Shown: in pieces, positions 8,184 to 16,598 of the stretch
Position numbering within the stretch: position 1 is the stretch's first letter
Layout: every line of letters begins with the position of its first letter
Notes under the pieces: model-generated
Database searches by the model: none
What the model was told of the DNA's origin: nothing
Seen by the model: the letters and a program-made list of their open reading frames with translations, nothing else
Program-made: the position numbers and the translations under genes
Assembly: GCF_018129405.1 (NCBI RefSeq)
Contig: NZ_JAFCLP010000001.1
Span: 620,001 to 684,000, forward strand
Direction: 5' to 3'
Length of the DNA stretch: 64,000 nt
Source: Bradyrhizobium iriomotense
GTDB lineage: Bacteria > Pseudomonadota > Alphaproteobacteria > Rhizobiales > Xanthobacteraceae

Positions 8184-8963
8184 ATGAACATTTTCGACCT
8201 CTCCGGCCGCGTCGCCGTGATCACCGGCGGCAATGGCGGCATCGGGCTCGGCATCGCACAGGCGCTCGCCGGTCAGGGCTGCAACGTCTCGATCTGGGGC
8301 CGCAATGCTGACAAGAACAAGGCTGCTGCCGCGAGCATGGCAAGCCTTGCCGGCAAGGTCGACAGCCGGGTCTGCGATGTCACTGATCCGGCCTCGGTCG
8401 ATGCCGCGATGAAAGCCACGCTCGACATTTTCGGCCGAGTCGATGGCTGCTTCGCCAATGCCGGCATCGGCGGCGGTGGCCGGCGGTCCTTCATCGAGCG
8501 CACCGAGGAGGAATGGCGCACGATGTTCGCGACCAATCTCGATGGCGTCTTCCACGCATTCCAGGCCGCCGCCAGGCACATGACCGAGCGCGCCAATGCC
8601 GGCGATCCCTTCGGCCGGCTGGTTGCGACCTCGAGCCTGGCCTCGATCTTCGGCACCGCGCGCAACGAGCACTATGCCGCGACGAAAGCCGCGATCAACG
8701 CGCTGGTGCGCGCGCTCGGCGTTGAGCTGGCGCGCCACGGCGTCACCGCGAACGCGATCCTTCCGGGCTGGATCAAGAGCGACATGACCGCGGGGCTGAT
8801 GGCCAACGACAAGTTCGTCGCCAACGTGATGCCGCGGATTCCGCAGCGCCGCTTCGGCGAGGCCTCCGATTTCGGCGGCATCGCGGTGTATCTGATGAGC
8901 AAGGCGTCGTCGTATCACACCGCGGACACGTTCGTGATCGACGGCGGATATACCGCGTTTTGA
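8184..8963 (+). CDS. SDR family oxidoreductase
   Basis: A 259-residue classical short-chain dehydrogenase. It shows TGGNGGIGLGI (cofactor loop, residues 13-23), FANAGIGGGG, the catalytic Ser region VATSSLASI, and the catalytic YAATK with Tyr and Lys both present. The C-terminus IDGGYTAF is typical. It is divergent from the crotonase-kinase-DUF6285 unit with 192 bp between starts, so it may oxidise or reduce the hydroxyacyl or ketoacyl intermediate of that unit; this is inference from position. Substrate not identifiable. Confidence 0.87.
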   Translation: MNIFDLSGRVAVITGGNGGIGLGIAQALAGQGCNVSIWGRNADKNKAAAASMASLAGKVDSRVCDVTDPASVDAAMKATLDIFGRVDGCFANAGIGGGGRRSFIERTEEEWRTMFATNLDGVFHAFQAAARHMTERANAGDPFGRLVATSSLASIFGTARNEHYAATKAAINALVRALGVELARHGVTANAILPGWIKSDMTAGLMANDKFVANVMPRIPQRRFGEASDFGGIAVYLMSKASSYHTADTFVIDGGYTAF

Positions 8964-8968
8964 GTCTC

Positions 8969-9050
8969 GTAGCCCGGATGGAGCGAAGCGTAATCCGGGA
9001 TTTCCAGAAGCAAGCAAGACCCGGATTTCGCTGCGCTCCATCCGGGCTAC
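8969..9050. repeat. Inverted repeat, GTAGCCCGGATG family (copy 1)
   Basis: GTAGCCCGGATGGAGCGAAG on the left is complemented by CTGCGCTCCATCCGGGCTAC on the right, with internal AATCCGGG/CCCGGATT. It lies between the SDR stop and the VOC start. A partial relative is at 27621-27689. Confidence 0.85.
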
Positions 9051-9073
9051 AGACTCTGAGGGGGATAGGGCAA

Positions 9074-9454
9074 ATGTTCTCGCACGTGATGATCGGCACC
9101 AACGACCTGGACAAGGCCAAGGCGTTCTACGACAGCCTGCTGAGCACACTCGAGGTGCGGCCGGCCAGGGTCGACGGCCATCGCATCTTCTACATCACCA
9201 AGACCGGCGTGTTCTCGGTGTCGAAGCCGATCAACGGTGAGCCGGCGACGGCTGCGAACGGTGGCACCATCGGTTTTGCCGCCAACTCGCCTGAGCAGGT
9301 CGACAGATGGCACGCCGCCGGTGTCGCCGCCGGCGGAACGCCGATCGAGAATCCGCCCGGCATCCGCGAGGGCGCGGGAAACAAGCTTTATCTCGCCTAT
9401 TTGCGCGACCTCGACGGCAACAAGATCTGCGCGATGCACCGGATGGCGAGCTAG
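9074..9454 (+). CDS. VOC (glyoxalase/bleomycin-resistance fold) protein
   Basis: A 126-residue single-domain vicinal-oxygen-chelate protein with the start MFSHVMIGTNDLDKAKAFYD and the C-terminal LAYLRDLDGNKICAMH, both characteristic of the fold. The likely metal ligands include His4 and an acidic residue near the C-terminus. Members include glyoxalases, dioxygenases and epimerases such as methylmalonyl-CoA epimerase, so function cannot be fixed. The ATG at 9074 gives the normal N-terminus; the longer open frame upstream runs through an inverted repeat and was not used. Weak ribosome site GAGGGGGATAGGG lies upstream. Confidence 0.8.
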   Translation: MFSHVMIGTNDLDKAKAFYDSLLSTLEVRPARVDGHRIFYITKTGVFSVSKPINGEPATAANGGTIGFAANSPEQVDRWHAAGVAAGGTPIENPPGIREGAGNKLYLAYLRDLDGNKICAMHRMAS

Positions 9455-9774
9455 GTCTGGCCACACGGTCAGTGTCGTCCCGGCGAACGCCGGGACCCAT
9501 TACCCCGGGGAGAAGCTGTAGCGCGAAGCTGGCAACTCCGAGCCTTCGCAAAACTATTGCTGCGGCGTATGGGTCCCGGATCTACGCGCGCTTGAGGCGC
9601 GCTTGTCCGGGACGACGTCGGTGAGAGATCTCGCCCCTTTCAAACAACATTTCAAACGCCCTCGCGATATTCCATCGCGTGGCATGGGTCGCCGTGAAAA
9701 ATGCGCGCTCGCACTTTTGCCGCGCTGCGACTATTCTTGCGTACAGCATGAACGCAGCGTCCCCGGGAGGAACA
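9455..9774. other. 320-base gene-free stretch
   Basis: The left half is taken up by an inverted repeat (9474-9616). The right part (9617-9774) is the leader of the acyl-CoA dehydrogenase gene; it contains no convincing ORF and no strong sigma-70 hexamers, only the strong GGGAGG ribosome site before the ATG. Confidence 0.6.
9474..9616. repeat. Inverted repeat, GTCGTCCCGG family (copy 2)
   Basis: The left end GTCGTCCCGGCGAACGCCGG and right end GTCCGGGACGAC match copy 1, with inner GGGACCCATTACCC and TATGGGTCCCGG blocks. It lies downstream of the VOC gene. The right arm carries an extra GCGCGCTTGAGGCGCGC self-complementary insertion relative to copy 1. Confidence 0.82.
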
Positions 9775-11052
9775 ATGACAAAACACGCCTACATTCCCCG
9801 CACCACCAACTACACGCTCAATCCGGGCGACGAGCTCAACGACCTTCGCATGTCGGACCAGGTCCGGCCGCTCTACGACCACGTCAAGAAGTTCATCCGC
9901 GACACCGTCGAGCCGATGTCGATCGAGTTCGCCAAGGCGGGCGAAGGCAAGGAGGATCGCTGGAGTTTTACGCCGAAGCAGCTCGAGGTGCTGGAGAAGG
10001 CCAAGAACAAGGCCAAGCAGGAAGGCCTCTGGAACTTCTTCCTGCCCGATGACGAGACCGGACAGGGCCTGAAGAATCTCGACTACGCCTATATCGCGGC
10101 CGAGCTCGGCAAGAGCCCGCTCGCCTCGGAGACCATGAACTGCTCGGCGCCCGACACCGGCAACATGGAGGTGCTGGAGCGCGTCGGCACCAAGGAGCAG
10201 AAGGAGAAGTGGCTGAAGCCGCTGCTCAACGGCGAGATCCGCTCCGCCTATGTCATGACCGAGCCGAACGTCGCCTCCTCCGACGCCAAGAACATCTCGA
10301 CGACCGCAAAACTCGTCGGCGACGAATGGGTCATCAACGGCGAGAAATATTACATTTCAGGCCTTGGCGATCCCCGCTGCAAGATCCTCATCGTGATGGT
10401 GAAGACCAATCCGGACGCGGCGCCGAGCAAGCAGCAGTCGCAGATCCTGGTGCCGCGCGACACGCCCGGCGTCGAGGTGCTCGGCCCCATGTACGTGTTC
10501 GGCCAGGACCACGCGCCGCGCGGCCATATGCACATGCGCTTCAACAACGTGCGCGTGCCGAAGGAGAACATGCTGCTCGGCGAAGGCCGCGGCTTCGAGA
10601 TCTCGCAGCTGCGCCTCGGACCCGGGCGCATCCATCATTGCATGCGCACCATCGGCAAGGCCGAGAAGGCACTCGATCTGATGGTGCAGCGCGGCCTCAC
10701 CCGCGAAGCCTTCGGCAAGAAGATCGCCCATCTCGGCGGCAACATGCAGATCATCGCGCAGGCGCGCTGCGAGATCGAGGCGATGCGGCTGATGGTGCTC
10801 AAGGCCGCCAAGGCGATGGACGTGCTCGGCAACAAGGAGGCCCGCGTCTGGGTCTCCATGGTCAAGGCCATGGTGCCCGAGCGCGCCTGCAAGATCATCG
10901 ACCAGGCGATCCAGATGCACGGTGCCACCGGCATCTCGCACTGGACCCCGCTGGCCGAGATGTACCAGGACGTGCGGCACCTGCGTTTTGCGGATGGTCC
11001 GGACGAGGTGCACTGGATGGTGGTCGGCCGGCACGAGCTGAGCATGGCGTAA
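9775..11052 (+). CDS. Acyl-CoA dehydrogenase, ACAD11/LvaC-like
   Basis: A 425-residue acyl-CoA dehydrogenase-fold protein. Recognisable blocks are YVMTEPNVASSDA, WVINGEKYYISG, RLGPGRIHHCMR and, near the C-terminus, IQMHGATGIS and LRFADGPDEVH. The ADGPDEVH ending is the form seen in ACAD10/11-type enzymes, in which the usual catalytic Glu position is Asp. Such enzymes pair with APH-type kinases to turn 4-hydroxyacyl-CoAs into enoyl-CoAs by way of a phospho-intermediate; such a kinase is encoded at 6220-7206. The ATG at 9775 is chosen for the strong GGGAGGAAC site and the conserved start; the frame is open further upstream. Confidence 0.87.
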   Translation: MTKHAYIPRTTNYTLNPGDELNDLRMSDQVRPLYDHVKKFIRDTVEPMSIEFAKAGEGKEDRWSFTPKQLEVLEKAKNKAKQEGLWNFFLPDDETGQGLKNLDYAYIAAELGKSPLASETMNCSAPDTGNMEVLERVGTKEQKEKWLKPLLNGEIRSAYVMTEPNVASSDAKNISTTAKLVGDEWVINGEKYYISGLGDPRCKILIVMVKTNPDAAPSKQQSQILVPRDTPGVEVLGPMYVFGQDHAPRGHMHMRFNNVRVPKENMLLGEGRGFEISQLRLGPGRIHHCMRTIGKAEKALDLMVQRGLTREAFGKKIAHLGGNMQIIAQARCEIEAMRLMVLKAAKAMDVLGNKEARVWVSMVKAMVPERACKIIDQAIQMHGATGISHWTPLAEMYQDVRHLRFADGPDEVHWMVVGRHELSMA

Positions 11053-11070
11053 ACCGCCCTCTCTCTTTTC

Positions 11071-11227
11071 CCCTCTCCCCGCTAGCGAGGAGAGGGTTAG
11101 GGTGAGGGGGAGTCTCCGCGAGGACGGTGACAGTCGGACTCGCGGAGAGCCCCCCTCACCCGCCGCGCTCGGACGATGCTTCGCATCGCTCGGCGCGCGT
11201 CGGCCTCTCCCCGCAGGCGGGGAGAGG
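11071..11227. repeat. Inverted repeat, CCTCTCCCCGC family (copy 1)
   Basis: CCCTCTCCCCGC...GAGGAGAGGG at the left and GGCCTCTCCCCGC...GGGGAGAGG at the right surround GGTGAGGGGGAGTC and its complement, so the element has hairpins nested in a larger inverted repeat. It lies between convergent gene ends. The related element at 52422-52556 shares the same blocks. Confidence 0.82.
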
Positions 11228-11242
11228 CGAAGAAGCAATCAC

Positions 11243-12118
11243 CTACGTCGCGGGCGCGAGCTTGTCCTGCGTCTTCGTCTCGAAATCGCTGGCGTCGTGG
11301 CGCTCGTGGAGCTGGCTGGCGGGATCGCCGGAGACGCGGTTGACCATGCGGCCGCGCTTGACGGCCGGGCGCTTGGCGATCTGGTCGGTCCAGCGCTGCA
11401 CGTTCTTGTAGTCCTGCACCGACAAAAATTCGCCGGCACCGTAGACCAAGCCCTTGGCGAGCGCGCCGTACCAGGGCCACACCGCGATATCGGCGATGGT
11501 GTACTCCTTGCCCGCGAGGTACTCGTTGTCGGCGAGGCGACGGTCGAGCACGTCGAGCTGGCGCTTGGTTTCCATAGCAAAGCGGTCGATGGCGTATTCG
11601 ATCTTGAACGGCGCATAGGCGTAGAAATGGCCGAAGCCGCCGCCGAGATAGGGCGCGCTGCCCATCTGCCAGAACAGCCAGGACATGGCTTCGGTGCGGG
11701 TCTTGATGTCTTTCGGCAGGAAAGCGCCGAACTTCTCGGCGAGGTAGAACAGGATCGAGCCGGACTCGAACACCCGTATCGGCTCCGGGCCCGAGCGGTC
11801 CATCAGCGCCGGGATTTTCGAGTTCGGGTTGATGTCGACAAAGCCGCTGCCGAACTGGTCGCCATTGCCGATCCTGATCAGCCAGGCGTCGTATTCGGCC
11901 CCCTTGTGGCCGAGCGCCAGCAGCTCCTCCAGCATCACCGTGACCTTCACCCCGTTCGGCGTCGCCAGCGAATAGAGCTGGAGGGGATGCTTGCCGACCG
12001 GCAGTTCCTTGTCGTGGGTGGGGCCGGCGATCGGGCGGTTGATGCTGGCGAACTGCCCGCCATTCTCCTTGTTCCAGGTCCAGACTTTGGGCGGCACGTA
12101 GGCGGGGGCGTCGGTCAT
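11243..12118 (-). CDS. yghU: Glutathione S-transferase, YghU-type
   Basis: A 291-residue two-domain thioredoxin-fold/alpha-helical GST, close in length to E. coli YghU, a glutathione-dependent disulfide-bond reductase. Family hallmarks are the N-terminal extension (KVWTWNKENGG, ASINRPIAG), LYSLATPNGVKVTVMLEE at the start of the thioredoxin fold, the glutathione-contact NPNSKIPAL and VFESGSILFYLAEKFG, and the C-terminal domain with TIADIAVWPWYG. The ATG at 12118 is clear. It converges on the acyl-CoA dehydrogenase gene and is probably independently transcribed. Confidence 0.88.
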   Translation of the reverse strand: MTDAPAYVPPKVWTWNKENGGQFASINRPIAGPTHDKELPVGKHPLQLYSLATPNGVKVTVMLEELLALGHKGAEYDAWLIRIGNGDQFGSGFVDINPNSKIPALMDRSGPEPIRVFESGSILFYLAEKFGAFLPKDIKTRTEAMSWLFWQMGSAPYLGGGFGHFYAYAPFKIEYAIDRFAMETKRQLDVLDRRLADNEYLAGKEYTIADIAVWPWYGALAKGLVYGAGEFLSVQDYKNVQRWTDQIAKRPAVKRGRMVNRVSGDPASQLHERHDASDFETKTQDKLAPAT

Positions 12119-12504
12119 GCGGGGCTCCGGCGGAAAGATGCGCCTGCATTAATTAGCCCGCCAACGGCCGATGACAAGGGCGCGGAAATGCATTGCCGGA
12201 CGGGGCAACTCTACGTTTTGTCATGGCGCCCCCTCCCTGCCGTCATTCCGGGGCGCCCGCAGGGCGAGCCCGGAATCCATCGCACCGCCAGGAATGCTCT
12301 GAGACATGGATTCCGGGTTCTCGCTTGCGCAAGCCCCGGAATGACGGCGTCACTTAGGACGCCGCGGCCTGCGGCCTGCGGATAGAGCGCGACGTCTACA
12401 CACAAGATGCCTCGCCGAATCCGGCATGTCATCGATCGGCTAGCGTCAATTTGCTTTGCCAGCGAAAGCAACGAGAACGCGAAGGCAGCCGCCGGGAGAG
12501 AACC
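12119..12504. other. 386-base divergent intergenic region
   Basis: It holds an inverted repeat (12242-12345) and the upstream regions of the GST gene (leftward) and the nitronate monooxygenase gene (rightward). GCCGGGAGAGAACC immediately before 12505 is the ribosome site of the latter. No convincing ORF or operator was seen. Confidence 0.6.
12242..12345. repeat. Inverted repeat, GTCATTCCGGGG family (copy 1)
   Basis: GTCATTCCGGGGCGCCCGC on the left pairs with GCAAGCCCCGGAATGAC on the right, and CCCGGAATCCAT pairs with ATGGATTCCGGG inside. Unlike most repeats here it lies in a divergent promoter region. Relatives: 34343-34421 and 40759-40836. Confidence 0.85.
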
Positions 12505-13638
12505 ATGAAATCGCCGATCTGCGACATGCTGGGCATCGAGTTCCCGCTGCTCGCCTTCAGCCATTGCCGCGACGTCGTCGCCGCCGTCAGCCGCGCCGGC
12601 GGCTTTGGCGTATTAGGGGCCACCGTGCACACGCCCGACACGCTCGAGCGCGAGCTGAAATGGATCGACGACCACGTCGACGGCAAGCCCTACGGCATCG
12701 ACGTGCTGATCCCCGAGAACATCTCGACGGCGGGCGAGAAGGACGTCACCTGGAAGAGCCTGGAGGCGCGCGTGCCGCAAGAGCACCGCAACTACACGCG
12801 CGATCTTCTGAAGAAATACGATATCGAACTGACCGCCACTGAGGTGGCCGACAATCAGCCGCAACCGTTCGACGGGAAGACCGCACTTCAATTGCTCGAG
12901 GTCTCGTTCAATCATCCGATCCGCCTGATCGCGAATGCGCTGGGCGTGCCGCCGAAGGCGATGATCGAGATGGGCAAGAAGCACGGCGTGCCGGTCGCAG
13001 CGCTCGTCGGCGCCAAGGAGCACGCCCTGCGCCAGGTCGCGGCCGGCGTCGACATCCTCGTGGTGCAGGGCACCGAGGCCGGCGGCCATTGCGGCGAGGT
13101 CTCGACCATGGTGCTGGTGCCGGAGGTGATCAAGGCGATCAAGCCGATCCGCGACGTGCCGGTGCTGGCGGCCGGCGGCATCATGACGGGACGGCAGATG
13201 GCCGCCTGCATGGCGATGGGCGCGGCCGGCGCCTGGACCGGCTCGGTGTGGCTCGCCACCGTCGAGGCCGAGACCACGGAAATCTTCCGCGAGAAGATGA
13301 TCGCGGCGTCCTCGCGCGACGCGGTGCGCTCGAAGGGCCGCACCGGCAAGCCGGCGCGGCAGCTCCGCTCGGTCTGGACCGATGCCTGGGACCGCGCGCC
13401 GGAGAGCCCCGGCGCGCTACCGATGCCGCTGCAAAGCATCGTCAGTCGCGACGCCTTCAACGCGATCGACCGCGCGGCAGCGGCCGGAAACGCCAAGGCG
13501 CGCGATCTCGTCAGCTACTTTGTCGGCCAGGGCGTCGGGCTGATCGACTGCGTGAAATCCGCGGGCGCGGTGGTGCAGGAGTTCAAGGAAGATTTTGCCG
13601 AAGCCGTCGAGCACATGAATGCGCTGGTGGCGGAGTAG
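12505..13638 (+). CDS. Nitronate monooxygenase/2-nitropropane dioxygenase family
   Basis: A 377-residue FMN-dependent TIM-barrel protein. The N-terminus IEFPLLAFSHCRDVVAAVSRAGGFGVLGA, the mid-protein VQGTEAGGHCGEV and the phosphate-binding VPVLAAGGIMTGRQMAACMAMGA are hallmark blocks of the nitronate monooxygenase family, which oxidises alkyl nitronates. The His of GGHCG corresponds to the usual catalytic-site His. Many family members also act as enoyl reductases or have unknown substrates. The start at 12505 follows GGGAGAGAACC. It is followed by the thiolase-like gene after an inverted repeat, so it may have a role in the same acyl-CoA module. Confidence 0.83.
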   Translation: MKSPICDMLGIEFPLLAFSHCRDVVAAVSRAGGFGVLGATVHTPDTLERELKWIDDHVDGKPYGIDVLIPENISTAGEKDVTWKSLEARVPQEHRNYTRDLLKKYDIELTATEVADNQPQPFDGKTALQLLEVSFNHPIRLIANALGVPPKAMIEMGKKHGVPVAALVGAKEHALRQVAAGVDILVVQGTEAGGHCGEVSTMVLVPEVIKAIKPIRDVPVLAAGGIMTGRQMAACMAMGAAGAWTGSVWLATVEAETTEIFREKMIAASSRDAVRSKGRTGKPARQLRSVWTDAWDRAPESPGALPMPLQSIVSRDAFNAIDRAAAAGNAKARDLVSYFVGQGVGLIDCVKSAGAVVQEFKEDFAEAVEHMNALVAE

Positions 13639-13648
13639 CATCCACATC

Positions 13649-13726
13649 GTCATTGCGAGCGCAGCGAAGCAATCCAGACTGCCGACGCGGAAAGATTCTG
13701 GATTGCTTCGCTGCGCTCGCAATGAC
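13649..13726. repeat. Inverted repeat, GTCATTGCGAGC family (copy 1)
   Basis: GTCATTGCGAGCGCAGCGAA at the left is matched perfectly by TTCGCTGCGCTCGCAATGAC at the right, continuing into GCAATCCAGA/TCTGGATTGC; the non-matching centre is about 18 bases. It starts 11 bases after the monooxygenase stop. The second copy at 27524-27601 is nearly identical in both arms. Confidence 0.9.
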
Positions 13727-13753
13727 GAACAACTGATATCGTGAATTGAGGCC

Positions 13754-15280
13754 ATGACCGACAGGACCAATATCCCCGAAGACCGCATCCCCGTCATCGT
13801 CGGCATCGGCGAGATCGTCGACCGCCCCAACGAGATCACCGCGGGCCTCGAGCCGCTCGATCTGCTCGAGCAGGCGCTGCGGCGCGCCGAGCAGGACGCC
13901 GGCGCAAAGCTGCTCGGCGAGGTGCAGTCGCTCGACGTCGTCAACTTCCTGAGCTGGCGCTATCGCGATCCGGAGAAGCTTTTGGCTGAGCGCCTCGGCG
14001 TCGCGCCCGCGCATTGCTACTACGGGCCGGTCGGCGGCGAGAGCCCGATCCGCTACATCCACGAGGCGGCCAAGCGCATCGCGCGCGGCGAATGCACCGT
14101 CGCCGCGATCTGCGGCGCGGAGGCGCAATCGACCGTGACCAAGGCGGAGCGCACCGGCGTCAAGCTGCCATGGACACCGTTCGCACATGATGTCGAGGAG
14201 CCCAAGCGCGGCGCGGCGTTCCAGAAGCCGCTGGCGGTGAAGCTCGGCGTGTTCCGGCCAGTGACCGTCTATCCGTTCTATGAAGCCGCCTCCTCCGCGC
14301 ATTGGGGGCAGACGCCGCGCGAGGCGATGGCGGAATCGGGGACGCTATGGTCGCGCTATTCGGAAGCCGCCGCGCAAAACCCCAATGCCTGGCTGAAGCG
14401 GCGCTATACGCCTGACGAGATCACGACGCCGACGGCGGACAACCGGCTGATCGCGTGGCCCTACAACAAGCTCATGGTCGCCAATCCCAGCGTCAACATG
14501 GGCGGGGCGCTGCTGCTGACCAGCCTTGCCAAGGCGCGCGCGGCCGGCATCGCGGAAGACAAGCTGGTTTATCCGCTTGGCGGCGCCTCGGCAGAAGAAC
14601 CACGAGACTACCTGCTGCGCGACCAGTTCTACGAGAGCCATCCGCAAAATGCGGTGCTGAAGGCGGTGATGAACCTCGCCGGCGGCGACGGCAGACAATT
14701 CGACGCGATCGAGCTCTACAGCTGCTTCCCATGCGTGCCGAAGATGGCGCGGCGGACATTGGGGTTGGGCCCCGACGTGCAGCCGACCGTGACCGGCGGC
14801 CTCACCTTCTTCGGCGCGCCACTCAACACCTACATGACGCACGCGGCCTGCGCGATGGTGCGGCGTGTGCGCGACGGTGCAAAGCTCGGCCTGCTCTACG
14901 GCCAGGGCGGCTTCGTCACCAAGCATCACGCGCTGGTGGTGGCGAAAGCGCCGCCGCGCGAAGCGCTGGCGCAGGAGACGAGCGTGCAAGGCGAGGCCGA
15001 CCACAACAAGCGCGCGGTGCCGGAGTTCGTGACGGAGGCTTCGGGCAAGGGCAAGGTCGAGAGCTTTACGGTGCTCTACGGCCGTGGCGGCGATGTCGAG
15101 CATGGCGTGGTGATGCTGCGGACGCAGGATGATCGCCGCACGCTGGCGCGAATTCCAGCGAGCGATGGTGCGACGCTGGCGCGTCTGCTCGACATGGAAC
15201 GCACGCCGGTGGGCTCGCTCGGCGAGATCACGATGGCCGCCGATGGTGTGCCGGAGTGGCGGGTGGCGCAGCTCTCGTAG
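13754..15280 (+). CDS. Thiolase-like protein (SCP2/TLP1 type)
   Basis: A 508-residue thiolase-fold protein with an extra C-terminal domain (about residues 420-508, starting after HNKRAVPEF), as in the SCP2-thiolase-like type 1 proteins. The N-terminal half opens with PVIVGIGEIVDRP; in the place where thiolases carry the nucleophilic Cys the sequence reads YYGPVGGESPIRYIHEAA with Gly instead of Cys. Later blocks are NPSVNMGGALLLTS and ELYSCFPCVPKMA. It is normally annotated acetyl-CoA acetyltransferase, but condensation or thiolysis through a Cys-bound acyl intermediate seems doubtful. The ATG at 13754 lacks a strong ribosome site. Confidence 0.8.
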   Translation: MTDRTNIPEDRIPVIVGIGEIVDRPNEITAGLEPLDLLEQALRRAEQDAGAKLLGEVQSLDVVNFLSWRYRDPEKLLAERLGVAPAHCYYGPVGGESPIRYIHEAAKRIARGECTVAAICGAEAQSTVTKAERTGVKLPWTPFAHDVEEPKRGAAFQKPLAVKLGVFRPVTVYPFYEAASSAHWGQTPREAMAESGTLWSRYSEAAAQNPNAWLKRRYTPDEITTPTADNRLIAWPYNKLMVANPSVNMGGALLLTSLAKARAAGIAEDKLVYPLGGASAEEPRDYLLRDQFYESHPQNAVLKAVMNLAGGDGRQFDAIELYSCFPCVPKMARRTLGLGPDVQPTVTGGLTFFGAPLNTYMTHAACAMVRRVRDGAKLGLLYGQGGFVTKHHALVVAKAPPREALAQETSVQGEADHNKRAVPEFVTEASGKGKVESFTVLYGRGGDVEHGVVMLRTQDDRRTLARIPASDGATLARLLDMERTPVGSLGEITMAADGVPEWRVAQLS

Positions 15281-15393
15281 GGTGGGTTAGCCGAAGGCGT
15301 AACCCACCACTGTTCGTATCCGCAGAGACAGAAGAGGTGGGTTACGCCCAGCGAACTGCGCTTTGCGCAGTCGCAAGGCTAACCCACCCTACG
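15276..15393. repeat. Inverted repeat, GTAGGGTGGG family (copy 2)
   Basis: CGTAGGGTGGGTTAGCC on the left and GGCTAACCCACCCTACG on the right are complementary, with inner GGCGTAACCCACC/GGTGGGTTACGCC. The left end overlaps the thiolase-like stop codon. The element separates convergent genes and could act as a bidirectional terminator. Confidence 0.87.
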
Positions 15394-15401
15394 AAACCGT
15401 C

Positions 15402-16598
15402 CTAGCTCTTCGGCGGCTGCTTCTCCGACGCAGTCGCCGGCTTGCCGCCGGTGCCGGTCACGCGCACCTGATCACCGTCGGAGAGACCGTCCGGCGGAGC
15501 GGTGATGACGCGGTCGTCCGGCGCGATGCCTGAGGCGAGCTCGATCTCGCGACCGAGATCGCGCGCTATCGTCACGGTCTTGAACCGCACCTTGTCGTCC
15601 GCACCGACCGTCGCAACGCGCAGGCCGCTGCCGTTGAAGATCAGCGCGCTGGCGGGGATGCTGAGCGGCGCGGAGTCGCGCTGGAGGTTCAGTTTCACGC
15701 TGGCGTAACCGCCGGGCATCAGCTCGCCGCTGGAATTGTCGAGGCCAAGCTGCATCCGTGTCGTGCCGGAGGCGACGTCGACGGCCTGCGAGGACGCCTC
15801 CACCGTCGCCTGGAAATTCCGGTTCGGATACTCGGGCAGCGCGATGGTAGCCTTGGCGCCGATCCTGATCGCCGGCACGTAGTTCTGGGGCACGTTGACG
15901 TAGACGCGCAGCTTGGTGATGTCTGATATCACGAACATCGCCGGGCCCGAGCCGCCGCCGGCATTGATCAGCGCGCCGACGTCGGTGTCGCGCGCGGTGA
16001 CCACGCCGTCGAACGGCGCGGCGATCTTCTTGTAGCCGGCGAGCGCTTCCAGCCGCTCGACATTGGCTTTGCCTGAATTGACGGCGGCATTCTTGTTGGA
16101 GAGGTCGGCGGTGCGCTCGTCGATCTCCTGCGCGGAGACGAAGTTGGAGGCGACCAGCGTCTTGCGCCGGTTCAGCGTCGCCTCCGACAGCCTTGCGCTG
16201 GCCTGCTGGCTGGCGAGGTCGGCGCGGGCCTGCAACAGCTGCTGATCGAGATCAGGCGCCTCGATCTCGGCGATCACCTGCCCTGCCTTGACGCGGGCGC
16301 CGATGTCGGCGCTCCAGCTCTTCAGATAACCGCTGACGCGGGCGAAGATCGGCGCGCGGTAATAGGCCTCGAGCCGTCCCGGCAGATCGATGGTGGCGTT
16401 GAGGGCCTTGGCATTCGGCAGGGTCACCGCCACGCTCGGAACCGCCTGATCGTCGGTCCATTCCTTCAGCTTGGAGCCCTGCTCCTCGCGGGCGCGGATG
16501 CCGGTGCCGACGACAAGGCCTGCCGCAATCAGCGCCACCACGCCGAAAATGCCCAGTTTCCGGTGCGACACCGCCGAGCGGAATTCAGTGGGCGACAT
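15402..16598 (-). CDS. RND efflux periplasmic adaptor subunit
   Basis: A 398-residue membrane-fusion protein of the HlyD/AcrA type that links an inner-membrane RND pump to an outer-membrane channel. An N-terminal membrane anchor (LGIFGVVALIAAGLVVGTGI, about residues 13-32) is followed by a barrel-sandwich block (PGRLEAYYRAPIFARVSGYL), a coiled-coil hairpin (QQLLQARADLASQQASARLSE to NSGKANVERLEALAGY, split here by the tip), and the returning lipoyl half (APFDGVVTARDTDVGALI). The start overlaps the stop of the pump gene by 14 bases, so it is the second gene of the operon. No outer-membrane factor gene is adjacent. Confidence 0.9.
   Translation of the reverse strand: MSPTEFRSAVSHRKLGIFGVVALIAAGLVVGTGIRAREEQGSKLKEWTDDQAVPSVAVTLPNAKALNATIDLPGRLEAYYRAPIFARVSGYLKSWSADIGARVKAGQVIAEIEAPDLDQQLLQARADLASQQASARLSEATLNRRKTLVASNFVSAQEIDERTADLSNKNAAVNSGKANVERLEALAGYKKIAAPFDGVVTARDTDVGALINAGGGSGPAMFVISDITKLRVYVNVPQNYVPAIRIGAKATIALPEYPNRNFQATVEASSQAVDVASGTTRMQLGLDNSSGELMPGGYASVKLNLQRDSAPLSIPASALIFNGSGLRVATVGADDKVRFKTVTIARDLGREIELASGIAPDDRVITAPPDGLSDGDQVRVTGTGGKPATASEKQPPKS

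Noticed and set aside
12211-12564. Small minus-strand ORF between GST and nitronate monooxygenase genes
   Set aside because: Most of it is translated from the inverted repeat at 12242-12345 and it runs into the start of the monooxygenase gene; no ribosome site.
13649-13726. CRISPR or tandem repeat array
   Set aside because: Each repeat is a single dyad element near a gene end; there is no series of direct repeats with spacers.
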